A model generated the notes under the pieces. The model worked only from the letters and a program-made list of their open reading frames with translations, did not search any database and was not told where the DNA came from. From Cryptomeria japonica (lineage: Eukaryota > Streptophyta > Pinopsida > Cupressales > Cupressaceae), in assembly GCF_030272615.1 (NCBI RefSeq), contig NC_081407.1, forward strand, positions 267,431,575-267,495,574: 64,000 nucleotides of DNA, in the 5' to 3' direction. The position numbers were made by a program, and so were the translations under genes. Of this stretch, positions 38,930-50,169 are shown one piece after another. Positions within the stretch are counted from its first letter, which is position 1, and the number at the start of each line of letters is the position of its first letter.

Positions 38930-41900
38930 CTAGTTACCATTAGGTGGGGGCAACTAGTCAAAAATAGATTTATACTTAGTACGAGTATCGTTGAGAGCAT
39001 TGGTAAGTGCATCCTTGACACTATCCATTAAAGAATTTTGAGCTGTAATATCAGCTAATAGTGAAATCAAACCATCTAAAGTGCTTCCCTCTAGTTGAGT
39101 GGATAGTTGGGTAGCCTGGTTGATCTGCTCTTGAACGAATGATAAATGGGGAATAAATAATGTATGAAGAGTCATAATATCCATCCTTATTTTGTGCTCT
39201 TCATTCCAAAGTTCTAACTGCTGAGCCATAAGAGTTTGTAGCTTTGTATAAAAATTTTGAATAGAATTTGGCTCGGTAGTCAGTTTATTTAAGAGATCGG
39301 TAATCTCTTTTTCAATGACTTCGGTCTTATGCTTGATATCTTTAATAAAGAATGAAAATGTACATAACTTCTGGAATAAATAAATAATGTGCTTGAGTTG
39401 AGGGGACAACTCAACAATGAATCCAACAAGCTTGACTTTACCAATAGCAATTGCTTTCTGCACTTCTTCAATCATCTTGGCAGTTAGCTCTTTGTCTTTT
39501 AATTTGCTAAGGTATTATGATGCATCAACTCCCGATGCTTCTAATTGAGTGAGTAGTTCATCCAGTTGCATATGGATGGTGGCATCTTTATTCACGATAG
39601 CTTCATGTAGCATGTCTTTCAATAATGCTTTGACCTTCTAAAGTACTCAGTTCTTCTTTTGAATAGCTATTTGTTTTTCTTGTTATGCTTTAGCTTTAAA
39701 CAGCTCTCTGAATTCAATAAGTGCTTGCCCTTTTAGTTTTGAAATGTCAACATTTGGCAACACAATAGGCTTTGACAGATCTATTTTAAAACTGTGCTTC
39801 TTTGCTTTCTTCTCTTTGGATGATGATGCCTTCACCGGTTGAATGAGTACAATGGCTTTGGAGGCTTGATCTTCCTTGGTATGTTGCTTGGTGGGAGCAA
39901 CACTTTTGTCAATTCCTGAAGCCTCTGTTGTATCCTTCAGTGTTTCCTTGCTTGAGGTCTTAGTGGCAACAGTTTTAGTGCTTGCAGGTGCTTGAGAAGT
40001 TTTCTTGCTTGTGGCCTGAGAGGTAGATTCACCTTGTGTAGCCTTTTGATCCACTTTTCCTTGTTCTGTGTCCTGAGGTTTCTCGGTTGAAACTTGTTGA
40101 GTTACCGAAGGATAGGACTTAACCTGTTCCAAGATTGATTCACTTGATATCAGTTTGGCATAGGCATTTCCTTCTATCATCTCTTCTTCTTGTGCCTCAG
40201 TGTCCATGACATCCTCATCTAGTTGAATAGTTGAGGCAGGATCTTGCTCAGTGATGTCAACTATTTCCACTTCACCTTGAGTCTCTTCAGTCTGAATTCT
40301 GAAAATTTCTTGCCATTTTCCTTTAGTTTCCTTCTCTACTTCAAGATAAAGGCCATTCATCATTTTCAAGGCCCTTTGCTTGACTTGAAAATTTGTTTGG
40401 TAGTTTTTCAAATGTTTTCTTATATCATCTACTGACATGTCTAGAAAGAGATGTACCAAAACTCTTTCTCTTACCTGTTTCTCCGAGTCCATAGCATATT
40501 TCCATCTGTTGTCAATATGAGAGTACAATGCTTTTGGAAGAAAATCAGTTACTTCCAATGGAACTACTCAGAATTTGAGAAGTGTACACACTACTGACTC
40601 TTATATTTGCCTCTTCTCTTCTTCTGTTCGAGAGTCATATTTTACATACCTAAAGGATCCAAATCCTCCATATTGTTTCAAATTTGCACAAGAATTGTCA
40701 ACACTATGTACATCTTCCTTTGTGCTTTTAACAATCTAAAATTTATTGGCATCTTCAGATTCTGTGTCACTTGACTCCTTATTCAGAATGAGTCTCCTGG
40801 TCGACTTTCTATAAGTCTTTGTAACTTTAGGCAATTCAACATTTATTTGCCTCTTACCGGGCGACACTGCAGATGATCTAGTGTTAGGTCGCTTAACTGG
40901 TGGAGTCAGTGATACCTTAGTTATATCCTGTTTCTTTCTTTTCAAAATTTTTCCCTTTGGCAACTCGGTGCTCAATGTAATTGTTGCTTCTTGAGCTTCA
41001 GATTCTTCCTCAATTATAAGTTGATCATTTTTCCTACCTGTTGGCTTAGTAGGTGTGGAGGTAGAACCTTCTCCAAATTTATCAGTTAAAACTTTGATCA
41101 TTTTAGTGGCTTTTTTGGTGGCCTTTGGTACCACAATGCTCATTTTTACTTTTTCTTTTACCTCTTCATAGGTACCATACCTGATCTCAGTCGAGTGCCT
41201 TGGAAGTGCCAAAAAGGCATCTATCTGTTATTGAGTAATATCAAAATCAATCTCATAACCCATAGGCGGTAAGGATTGAGTTTTGGGTTCTACTGCATTG
41301 ACATAATAGTAGTCGGTGTCCACTTCAAAACATATAGTATCCTTATATTTTTCCACTAGCTGAGGTGGGATCATGTACCTGTTATGCATCTTTTCCTGAA
41401 ATTTGTTAAAGTAATCATCCATTATCTCATTGAAATTATCACCTAGCTGATTGATAAAATCATTTACATGATGGGTGATTGGTCGGTGTAATTACCAAAC
41501 AATGTTACTGACTGAAGGAAAGAACTTCTGAAAAATAGAATAACATACACACTAAGAGTGACCCAAACTTTAGTGTGTTAGCAGTGTTATTCTTCTTAAG
41601 TTTCCTTATTGTGTTGAGATTTTAAAAAATATTCTTCAACAATACTTCACATAGATCAACTTTCATACCCTTTTTCACAATTTTATAGGCCAAATCTACA
41701 GCTGCACACGGTACATTGTTTTCTCTTGCCGACTGGAAGAAACAATAACCAATGACTCTAATTGCGAACTTTAGCTCTGCATCTGTTACATTATTCAACT
41801 TAAGACCTCTGCAATCAAACTCAACTCTGGTTAAAGTTATCAATTCCTTCTATGAAATCATCTTCTGTGCTCGGGCATGGTCGTATATAGGGTATCTGGT

Positions 41901-42305
41901 TATTATGTGAACAATCTCCTTGGTGATCTTGAACAGTTGATCCTCTAACCACATAAAATCATCATGCACTCTGCTCAAGACAAATTTGACCCATTGGGGT
42001 TTGAAAACTCGAGGATAGGTTAGGGCTTCGGTCAATCCCTTAATTTTGATATGCTCATACTTACTATCCAGGATTCCATCGGTGCATAATTCATCATACA
42101 TGTCCTTAATTTCGGTATGACCTAGCTCTTCAACACGGCACTTAGTATAAAATCTGACATCTTCAACCAACAGAACCCTATTCGGAATAAGAGAAAATGC
42201 AGTTTTCTCATCGGGTTCAGATGCCACTTTGGGAGGTAAGGAATACTTTAGTGAGGGCTTCTCAATAGTCTCAACTACAACAAGTTTCTGCATCTTGGGA
42301 GCCAT
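38930..42305 (-). pseudogene. ORF-X of element C
   Basis: A coding region of roughly 1,100 codons starts at MAPKMQKLVV (42,305). The stretch 42,305-41,622 is one frame; 41,422-38,954 is another, kept open over 2.4 kb except for scattered stops. From N to C it shows an N-terminal globular domain (VFKPQWVKFVLSRVHDD; DCRGLKLNNVTDAELKFAIR; DYYYVNAVEPKTQ), a basic linker with KILKRKKQD and PPVKRPNTRSS (nuclear-localisation-like), a helical domain (MDSEKQVRERVLVHLFLDMS), a long Ser/Thr/Lys/Glu-rich disordered stretch and a C-terminal coiled coil (39,475-38,954). It occupies the place of pol. The N-terminal part is homologous to the family-B ORF-X. Function unknown. Confidence 0.7.
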
Positions 42306-42823
42306 TTCAAACTTGGATTTCTACTAACAAAATAGCTTAGGGTTCCAACTAACCAGAAAATGCTTTCGACTTAGTAAATATAATGCAAATATTCACAACT
42401 GATATTGATCGGTTAACTTGCTTGAAAATGTGTTTAAGATTGTGTGAAAGTACCTTGAATTCGCTCTAGAAATGTTTGATCGCCTTTGATTCGCTTAGCT
42501 CTGCTCTTTGAAAACTGGTAAGTGTAAAATGACTGCACAAAGAACTTTAATACACCCTTTACCTTATCGAGCTTCATGCAGTTAGGTAAGATAAGCATTA
42601 AATGCACTCAGTTCCACTAAACCGACTAACTTCCTTATATGCTTTTACTGACTAGACAGGTTAATGCATATACCGACTTCTCTGGTACTTCAAAATAGAC
42701 TAGATAGTATAAAAAAAATGTTATTGCATCTCAAGTATGCAGATTTTGGAATTGTGTACATGATTAAATAGGAACTGTTAAGATCTAACCTTGTGAAAAT
42801 GCGGTCCCTTCATACCTTTATGA
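42306..42823. other. Spacer between zinc-knuckle gene and ORF-X in element C
   Basis: About 520 bp with no open frame. It contains more TCGGT/ACCGA words. A matching gene-free gap exists at the same place in B2, so it may hold an internal promoter or untranslated region (inference). Confidence 0.5.
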
Positions 42824-44178
42824 TTAATTCAAAGTAGATGCACCTAACTCGGTAGGTAAGGTGCTTTCTTCATTATTTGACCCAATTTCCTTCTTTTTCC
42901 AAATTTTATGTAATTTGATTCTTATCTCTTCAGTATCTCCTTTCGGTTGATCTCTGCAATCTTTAGCCAAGTGTCCAACTTTATGACAATGAAAGCATGC
43001 CATTCTAGGATTACTCCATGATCTTCGGTTGTTCATTCCAAACCTTATCATACAGTTGGCACTTATATGTCCATACCTTCCACAACATTCACACCATATC
43101 CTTGTATTGTAATCACATGGTACTTCAGTATATTGTCGGTTAAGATCTGTGTGAGTTCGGTAGCTTCTAGTATTTGCTCGGTGTGAAGACCGCATATAGT
43201 TTTCTGCTTAAACCAACACTTCTCGATATTGTGTCCATGTCTATTGCAGTTTTTGCAAAACCCCTTGAATTTTGCCTTCTGATAATTGCTAACAGACTTT
43301 GTCCTACATTGATTAGATGTGTGACCATACTTATTGCAATTGTAACAATAACCATCAGACCTAGTGACATTCGGTTGCTTACCTTTTCTGATTCAGCACA
43401 TGTTGGCAGTATGTCCTTGTTTTCCACAGTAATTGCAAATAGGCTTCTTGCCTTTCATCTTGTCTTTGTCTTCAGCCTTCTTTGATGATTCTCCTTTCTT
43501 GGTGGTGTTGATTCCTTTGTCTGTAGAGTTGTTTCTTTTGTAACCGAGTCTGGCAGATTTGTTGGGTGATCTTATGTTTAGTTGCTCATCCAACATTCTT
43601 GACGCTTCATAACTTTTCTCCAGTGTTTCTTTTGACTTCTTTTCTGCTTCAAGTTCATCGATCAATCTTGATAATTCAAGTTTCAATGCTTGATTCTCAT
43701 TTTCTTTTAGATTTGCTTCATGATGTGCATAAACCAATTGATCAGACAGATTATGTTGGATTCCAGTCATCCTTGTGATTTCATCATTCTTTTCAGACAC
43801 CAATACTTCTAGCTGTTGTTTTTATCTTTCTAAATCTCTTATGTTGTCTTCAGCTATTCTCAATGCATCAAGATTTTGAGTCATCTGTGTGCTGAAGTAC
43901 TCATGTTCCCTTTTCATTTCTTTTAGCTGATCATTTAGTGCTTTGTTCTTTTCTTTCAATTCTACAATCATTTCTTCAGAGTCTTTTGATATGTTGTTCT
44001 CAGATGATGTCTCAATTTGTTCCACCAACTCTTGTGAGTCCTGTAAATCATCAGACAATCTTCTTCTGACTTTCAGTGATTTTTGCATTTATCTTTGCAT
44101 GTCTACAATTACTTGATTAGCATGATACAATTCTTCTTGGAGATTCACAATTCTGCGTGATTGTTTATAGCCTTCCAT
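42824..44178 (-). pseudogene. Coiled-coil protein with five CCHC zinc knuckles (element C)
   Basis: It starts at an ATG (MEGYKQSRR) only about 48 nt after the primer-binding site. One frame runs from 44,178 to about 43,195 with three stops, then shifts for 43,195-42,824. Residues 1 to about 220 are a charged coiled coil (for example NKALNDQLKEMKREHEYF), with no capsid fold recognisable. Five CX2CX4HX4C knuckles follow: CNYCGKQGHTANMC (about 43,395-43,436), CYNCNKYGHTSNQC (about 43,305-43,350), CKNCNRHGHNIEKC (about 43,215-43,258), CECCGRYGHISANC (about 43,053-43,094) and CFHCHKVGHLAKDC (about 42,957-42,998). All have complete zinc ligands. It probably binds and packages RNA or DNA. Confidence 0.8.
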
Positions 44179-44226
44179 TGATAGGATCTTTCTCTTTAGG
44201 CTGTAAAACCCTTTTCCAAGAGTAGA

Positions 44227-44238
44227 GCTCTAATATCA
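44227..44238 (-). other. Mutated primer-binding site of element C
   Basis: The minus strand reads TGATATTAGAGC just inside the 5' LTR: 10 of 12 bases of the initiator-Met site TGGTATCAGAGC. The two changes are G to A and C to T, both of the deamination type. Confidence 0.8.
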
Positions 44239-44240
44239 AT

Positions 44241-45432
44241 TATTAGGTCCAACAAGGAAAGCTAATGTACTAAGAGGGGAGGGGTGAATCAGTACATCAA
44301 AACATTTCTTCAAAAATAATCTTACTGATAAACATAAATTGTGTATAGCTGATCTCATAATATATAAAGCTAAAACATAATCATAGAAATAACATCCATA
44401 CACATTTCACTCCATAACACAAATATTTTGGTTACACAGAAACCCTTTGATAGAGAGAAAAACTGCGGTGGGGATGGCACCCACAACTTCACTACTGCAA
44501 TAATAAAGGTTGCTCAGTTAGAGCTACATGTTTAGCTTTTTCTGATAGCTTACCCTATTAGGAGTATCAAGATCTTTAGATCTACCTTGCTAAAGGATTT
44601 TACATACACTTTTACAAAATATTATATCTGGTTAAAGGCTTTACAATTTATAGACTTTGTTAGAGTCTTTTACCCTGTTAAAGGTTTCTAACACAACTCA
44701 AAATAATTTAATCAAAATCTTTACAAAATATCTGCAACTTTACATCTAAAATGTTATAGCAGACTCTATGTGCTCAATATGAAATTACCATGCTCATAGC
44801 ATACCTCGTTAATTGATAAATCAACTTGGTGACCTCTTCTGTATACTCTGTCCCTTAAGTTGTTTTCAGAAAAACCTTCTCGGTGACCACTGAATATCTC
44901 TGTCACTCTTCATATCTTATCTTCTCTCATGATTTTCATTTTCAAATCATCAATCTTCCCTCTCTATGTTAGATACTCAAATCACTTTGAATATATAGAT
45001 CTCTGAGGCGGTGATCTTGTTCATACATCGATCATACAAACATGTTTTATTGAATGAATAAACAAAGAAATTATTTCATTGGATAAACTTCCTCAAAATC
45101 ATACAAAATCTTTAAGTGCAATTCCCTATGTAATAACGGTTCCCTGATCTCGAATCTTGTAACATGTTTCCACATATGTGTCCAGGTTCATTGAATCTGG
45201 TAACACATTTCCACTCGGTTCAGATTGACTCGATATACCTTCTTTGTTGCTCAGTAGACATAGGAACTTTACTCGGTAGGCAGCTCGGTATTACTCATCT
45301 CAGTGACTAGCCTTTCTTCTATAACCGACAGCCTTAGTACTTACCGACTGAATATTTCGGTAGTATTAACCGACTAGAGTATATAGGATGACTTTGGACA
45401 TAAAACTAATGACAACTTAGTAAATAGTAACA
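44241..45432 (-). repeat. 5' LTR of element C
   Basis: Same length as the left LTR. The first base pair of the plus-strand terminus is changed (TATTAGG for TGTTAGG). The ACCGAC trio is kept at 45,324-45,329, 45,343-45,348 and 45,369-45,374. Confidence 0.95.
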
Positions 45433-47563
45433 GTTTTAAGTGTACCTTGAGAAAGGATAAATTTGAGAAAGAGAATCCTAAAAGGATGTAGAAGTTGATC
45501 AAAAAATCAATTTCTGTGCGAAATTTGGAGATTTTGGTGTCTTTGATTGACGGGTCTTCTAGAAAAGCACAAAGAAGAACTAGGTATGTCTCTGTCTGTC
45601 CTCCAATGAAGATAGGTTCCTCTAGAACCCCTCACAGATCTACAACAAGTGAAAAGAAAGGGCAAAGGCGTAAGCAGAAATAAACAAGAAAGAAAGATGG
45701 TCTGAAGCTAGTGATTGAAGAAGTAGAGAGAAGCAACTCTAATGAAGAAGTACAAAAAGATTAATTTCCAATACAAGAACAATCTAAAAGGACAAAAAAT
45801 GAAAAAGAAGAGAACATAATGCCTCTAAGCCAAAGGAAGAGAACTCTAGTCTCTCTAATAGAGACCCTAACCAAGAAGAGAAAGTAGGTGAAGAAGAAGT
45901 CAATTACTCCTCTAACTGATCCCAATTATCAACCACTTGACTTGGATAGTTTAGTAACTACTATTTGTGCATATGATTCATTGAATGAGATTGTAGGATT
46001 GTATGTTGAGTCCCCTCATGCTGATAGGGAAAAGATAGAAAAAGTAGCAATCAAGTATTTGATTACTTATGACAAGACTCTTAGTGATATTTATAACAAG
46101 ATGCCCAAGAAACTAATTGAAGCTATGACAACAACAAGAAAAGATGCATTGATGAAGGCTTCTCACATGATGACACGTTCTTTGGACAAGGTGTGCAACC
46201 TTCTATTTAAGGAAGATAGATCCAAAATTGTACATGAATTAAATACAAGATTCAAAACCAAGGAGAGAGTAAATTTCATCATGGGAGTTGATCCAGACAA
46301 CCTCTAGAGGATGATTAGACAAACTAAAGATGATGCTATGGAGGCTGCAAAACATTTGAAGGGGAGTTTGGAGAAGACAGACATTGGATCTGGTCTAGGA
46401 GAGAGTAGCAATAAGACTGATCTAGAGAAGAGAATAAATGAGTAGAAGAGTGAAAATGTTGATCCAGAGATTGATCTAGATGATCAAATGAACATAGAAC
46501 ATAATGTAGAGAATATAGTTGAAGAGATTCTAGAGGATATTGAGGAGAAAGAGAAGAAAGAGGATTTGGAGAATAAGAAAATAGAAGAAAAGGAGGAAAA
46601 GAAGACAAAATAAATAACATAAGAGAAAGAGAAGATAAAAGAGAAGAAGGAAAGTCCTAAGAAGGAGAAGGAGAAGGAGAAGAGTGTAGGGGATGAAAAA
46701 AGAAGAATTTATGTTGGAGAATCTTTCAGGCCCTCTAGAGATTCTGCATCAAATGGACCTCAATTATTTGTCACCCCTCCACATATTTCATTTGGGTGAC
46801 GTCCTCTATCATACCACAAGAAATTTATCATTTCTCAAGTGGATTGTAGTGAATTGGTCAACGATACATTAAAGTTTCTTCATGAGATACTTATGTAGGT
46901 TGTGTTAGATGAATCTCTAAGTAATATAGAGCACTTATAGGTGTTACTTTAGAGCTTGGAAAATCATGCTTCTAATTTTGAAGCTATAATTTTGGAACAT
47001 GTTGAGAAGAAGGTAGAGGAGAAAAGACTAGAAGAGCTAGTAAATAAGTCTACAAATGTATATACCTAGCTACACGAAAGTATAAAATCTTTTGAGAAGA
47101 GAGTAGATCATATTGCATAAGTACATAAATTTTGTCACCAGTGGCCTAAATCAATGAAAGAGATTAAAATAAGATAGATACTTTGGAAACATAGATTGTA
47201 CAGTCCAGTGCAATGAATTTAAAGAAAGATGAAGATGGTAACAAGAGATCATGAATAGAGAACCTGTACATAAAGATAAACCTATTGATTGATCAGAAGG
47301 AGAAGATCATGAAATATTTTGGTCATTTGAGAGATGTGATAGACATACATCTCACCAGCATGGTGAAGATTCATGAAGAATCTCAAGAGTTAAGTAAGAT
47401 AATAAAAGTTTTAGCTAATTGTGTTGAGGCAGAAAGTCTCTTTTTTAAGATGGAGAGTCGGCACAATATTCTGGTCTATGCAAGAGTATATTGGAATGTC
47501 ACTTTGGCTCAACTAAAATTTATTCATAAGAGTATCATACCCCCAACTCAGCAAGGTGGTTAA
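45433..47563 (+). pseudogene. ORF-X of B2, part after element C
   Basis: This resumes the B2 protein after element C. Open stretches: 45,495-45,683 (SSRKAQRRTRYVSVCPP, basic linker), 45,888-46,307 (DPNYQPLDLDSLVTTICAYD through DKTLSDIYNKMPKKLIEAM to VNFIMGVDPDNL), an acidic/lysine-rich coiled-coil zone with stops (46,330-47,280) and 47,285-47,563, ending HKSIIPPTQQGG. Corresponding B1 segments are nearly identical. Strand-opposite open frames such as 46,336-46,620 are shadows of the Glu/Lys-rich codons. Confidence 0.7.
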
Positions 47564-47764
47564 ATATTTTTCGGTAAGATAATTTTGATTTTATACATAT
47601 GTAGATATGTTGGTAACACAGTTTTGGTTTTTCGGTTTTTAGAAGGTGTTGTAGATAGCAGGAGTTACATATAGTTTGTTGAGTTTTGTTGTAAGGAGAC
47701 ACCCTTTGTCTTTTATGTCCAATTGGGAGTGAGTTTTTGAATTAGCACAAGTGTTGCCATCAAT

Positions 47765-47779
47765 AAAAAAGGGTAAGAT
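47765..47779 (+). other. Polypurine tract of B2
   Basis: AAAAAAGGGTAAGAT lies immediately before the 3' LTR start TGTTGC. Confidence 0.85.
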
Positions 47780-49124
47780 TGTTGCAAATATGAGTCCTTG
47801 TTGTCATTGATGTGAAACTTGTCAATTCAGATGTGTAACTTTGTAATACTCTTTGGTCTGGATTTGGTCTAGTATAATGTAGTAAAAAAGGGTTAGTATT
47901 GTGATCATGTAGATCTGTGGACTATACTTGTGAATTATTTAGAAGGTATATAAAGGTATATCATGAAGTTTATGGAGCTTTGGTGATGATATCTGGGGTC
48001 TACAATTGGTATTCAACTAAGTGTGATTGTTTCAGTGAACAATTAGTTAGTCATTTTTTAGTTTGAATTATGACTCATATGTTTCATTTGTTCATGTGGT
48101 TGTAATATGATGTTGTTGAATTTAAATTCTCATTATATCTCAGTTTTTAGATGCTCAAGTGATCTACAGTTGAATATTTTTTTTGTCTTAGTTCTAGTTG
48201 GTACTATAATAAAGTGACAATGTACATGAATGCATTGCATTCCTCTACCTTCAGTTGGTTTGGTTGGTGTGGTCCATTTATTTATCTTTTTTTGTGACAA
48301 TTGATGCTATGTTATGTATCCACAAGTATTCTTGGTGGTCTACATTGCATTTTGAGTAAGTTATGTTGTTGTGCATCAATGGTGTTATCTTTTAGAACCT
48401 ACCTATGATGTTTTAGTCCATGAAATTGCATAAGAGTTAATCTTGGAATGGTCTAGAAAGTGTGCCAACATGGTGTGATGCCTCACACATTTCATGTGTC
48501 TTCTGCATTGCCTAGGAGACTATTTTTGTGTCAATTGTTCTTTATTTACAAGTTACATATAAGTAGGATGGTATATAAAGGATGGAATCATGTTTGAGAT
48601 GGATGCATGAGTTGTATATGTTGTGCGAAGTGTTTTTGAAGCAATGAAAAGGTTGGCAAGTATAGTAGTGTAGTAATGAAGGCAGATTTAAAATTGTTTT
48701 AACAAATAACTATAATCAACATATCAATGGATGTGGTTGCCTACAGTTTAAAAATATTGATACATATATCTTTCATTTGTAATGCATTTTTTTCTAAAGA
48801 AGTGATCTTCAATGTCCACAATTCTTTTGTATCTTTCCTTGAGGCTGTGTGCCTCAGTCTTGCAAGTCCACATCAAGGGCAATGAGCTCCTTGGCCTTGA
48901 TCCTAAACTTTGTAGCATGTTCTTTATATGGTGAGATAGTTATCGTTGTGTTTTTTCCCTCATTGGGTTTTCCACATAAAAATCTCAGTGTTCATGTGTG
49001 ATTGCTTTTGTGTTTTTAGTTCTTAATTTCCATAAATATGATAAATGATAATTCGGTAGTTAAATAGGTTAAGTTTTAGTATATCTTGATTCACTCCCCT
49101 CTCAACATTCAATAGTATTTAACA
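47780..49124 (+). repeat. 3' LTR of B2 (1,345 bp)
   Basis: It runs from TGTTGCAAATATGAG to GTATTTAACA and has exactly the same length as the B1 3' LTR, to which it is more similar than to its own 5' LTR over the first 250 bp I compared by eye. Confidence 0.9.
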
Positions 49125-50169
49125 ATTAGTTGCATATATCCATCTAGACTTGTATCATCAAAATTGAGAACTCGAATAAGCTCCTCTATCTTTTTTTGTA
49201 TATTCTACTTGTCAACTTCATTAGAACTTATCCTAGTATCTCCTTTATGTTCAAGTTTGAGAAAAATCACATTAACCAAGAATTCTCAAAATTGTACTTA
49301 AGCTCATATAATTCTCTGAATTCCTCTCTTATTTTGGGCATGTAATAGTTTATCAAGTCCCATTATAAATAAATAACCCTTATAAACTTTTGTGCAAATT
49401 ACTCTTCCTTACGTAATAATTCTTTCTCTTGACTCTTTTTATTAAATATCCTTAATAAAGAGAGGTTCTCTTCATACAATGTATCATCCTTTTCTATTAC
49501 TAGTGCAAAAATATATTTAATTCCATTCAACTAATGAGATTTTTCATGTATTTTAAATCCTAAATTTATCATGTCATTAGCCTAACTCAAAAATTTACCC
49601 ATCCATTTGTCTAGCACCTAAGATTTTACCTTCATTTCATGTAAAGAGTCAAGCTCAACTTTTGACATCAAAACCGGTAGGGTGCTAGAAGCACCATGTT
49701 GTTGGACTAAGGGAGATATTAGTCTTTGAAAAAATCTTTCAACTATTCAAGTTTTTCTTTCAATTTCCTTCTAACATTTTCATATTTTGTTTTCTCATTT
49801 TCAAAGTCTCAACAACAAGATTGAGGATGAAACCTCTTCTTCGCTATTTTTCTTACCTAGTTTAATCCTAGTAATATGATAATATTTGGTTGTCAACTCC
49901 CAATCGCCCTTTCCTATCATAAGTGTAACATCGCACTAGTCATTTATCTTAATTCATTCAACTTGATAATGAAAATTATTTTATATTTTTATTTCAAGTG
50001 TTGAAATGTCCAAATATTTTACTACCACATTCACCCAAGTTTATTGAGTTTATTTTTAATCATGTTGTCATTATAGGCATATTCTATAGGTCTCCACTTG
50101 TAATTTTTAGTATTGATATTGTTACTTTGTTGGAGATTCTAGTACTTGTTGTTGTATTTCTCCTTCATC
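49125..50169. other. Shared flank right of B2, no gene
   Basis: It aligns with 22,461-23,510 of copy 1. No coding sequence recognised. Confidence 0.6.

Larger units (their letters stand above)
37451..45432 (-). mobile_element. Complete non-autonomous LTR retrotransposon C
   Basis: Two LTRs of identical length (1,192 bp; 37,451-38,642 and 44,241-45,432) bound 5,598 bp. The 5-bp target-site duplication GTTTT is at 37,446-37,450 and 45,433-45,437, and B1 shows the uninterrupted site near 18,700. The primer-binding site beside the right LTR and polypurine tract beside the left LTR place it on the minus strand. The interior encodes a coiled-coil/zinc-knuckle protein followed by ORF-X, with no RT, RNase H or integrase. 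I counted about 37 LTR differences (about 3%), mostly transitions. It needed enzymes from an autonomous relative to move. Confidence 0.95.
30947..49124 (+). mobile_element. Family B LTR retrotransposon (B2), host of nested insertions
   Basis: Order on the plus strand: 5' LTR (30,947-32,176), initiator-Met primer site, short leader, coiled-coil/zinc-knuckle gene (from 32,246, split by the LINE 32,305-34,903, resuming at 34,917), a gene-free gap, ORF-X (about 36,410-47,563, split by element C), polypurine tract and 3' LTR (47,780-49,124). Without the insertions the element is about 7.6 kb. No protease, RT, RNase H or integrase of its own is visible. The two LTRs differ at many positions, so the insertion is old. 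Flanks match those of B1; I could not find a convincing target-site duplication. Confidence 0.85.
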
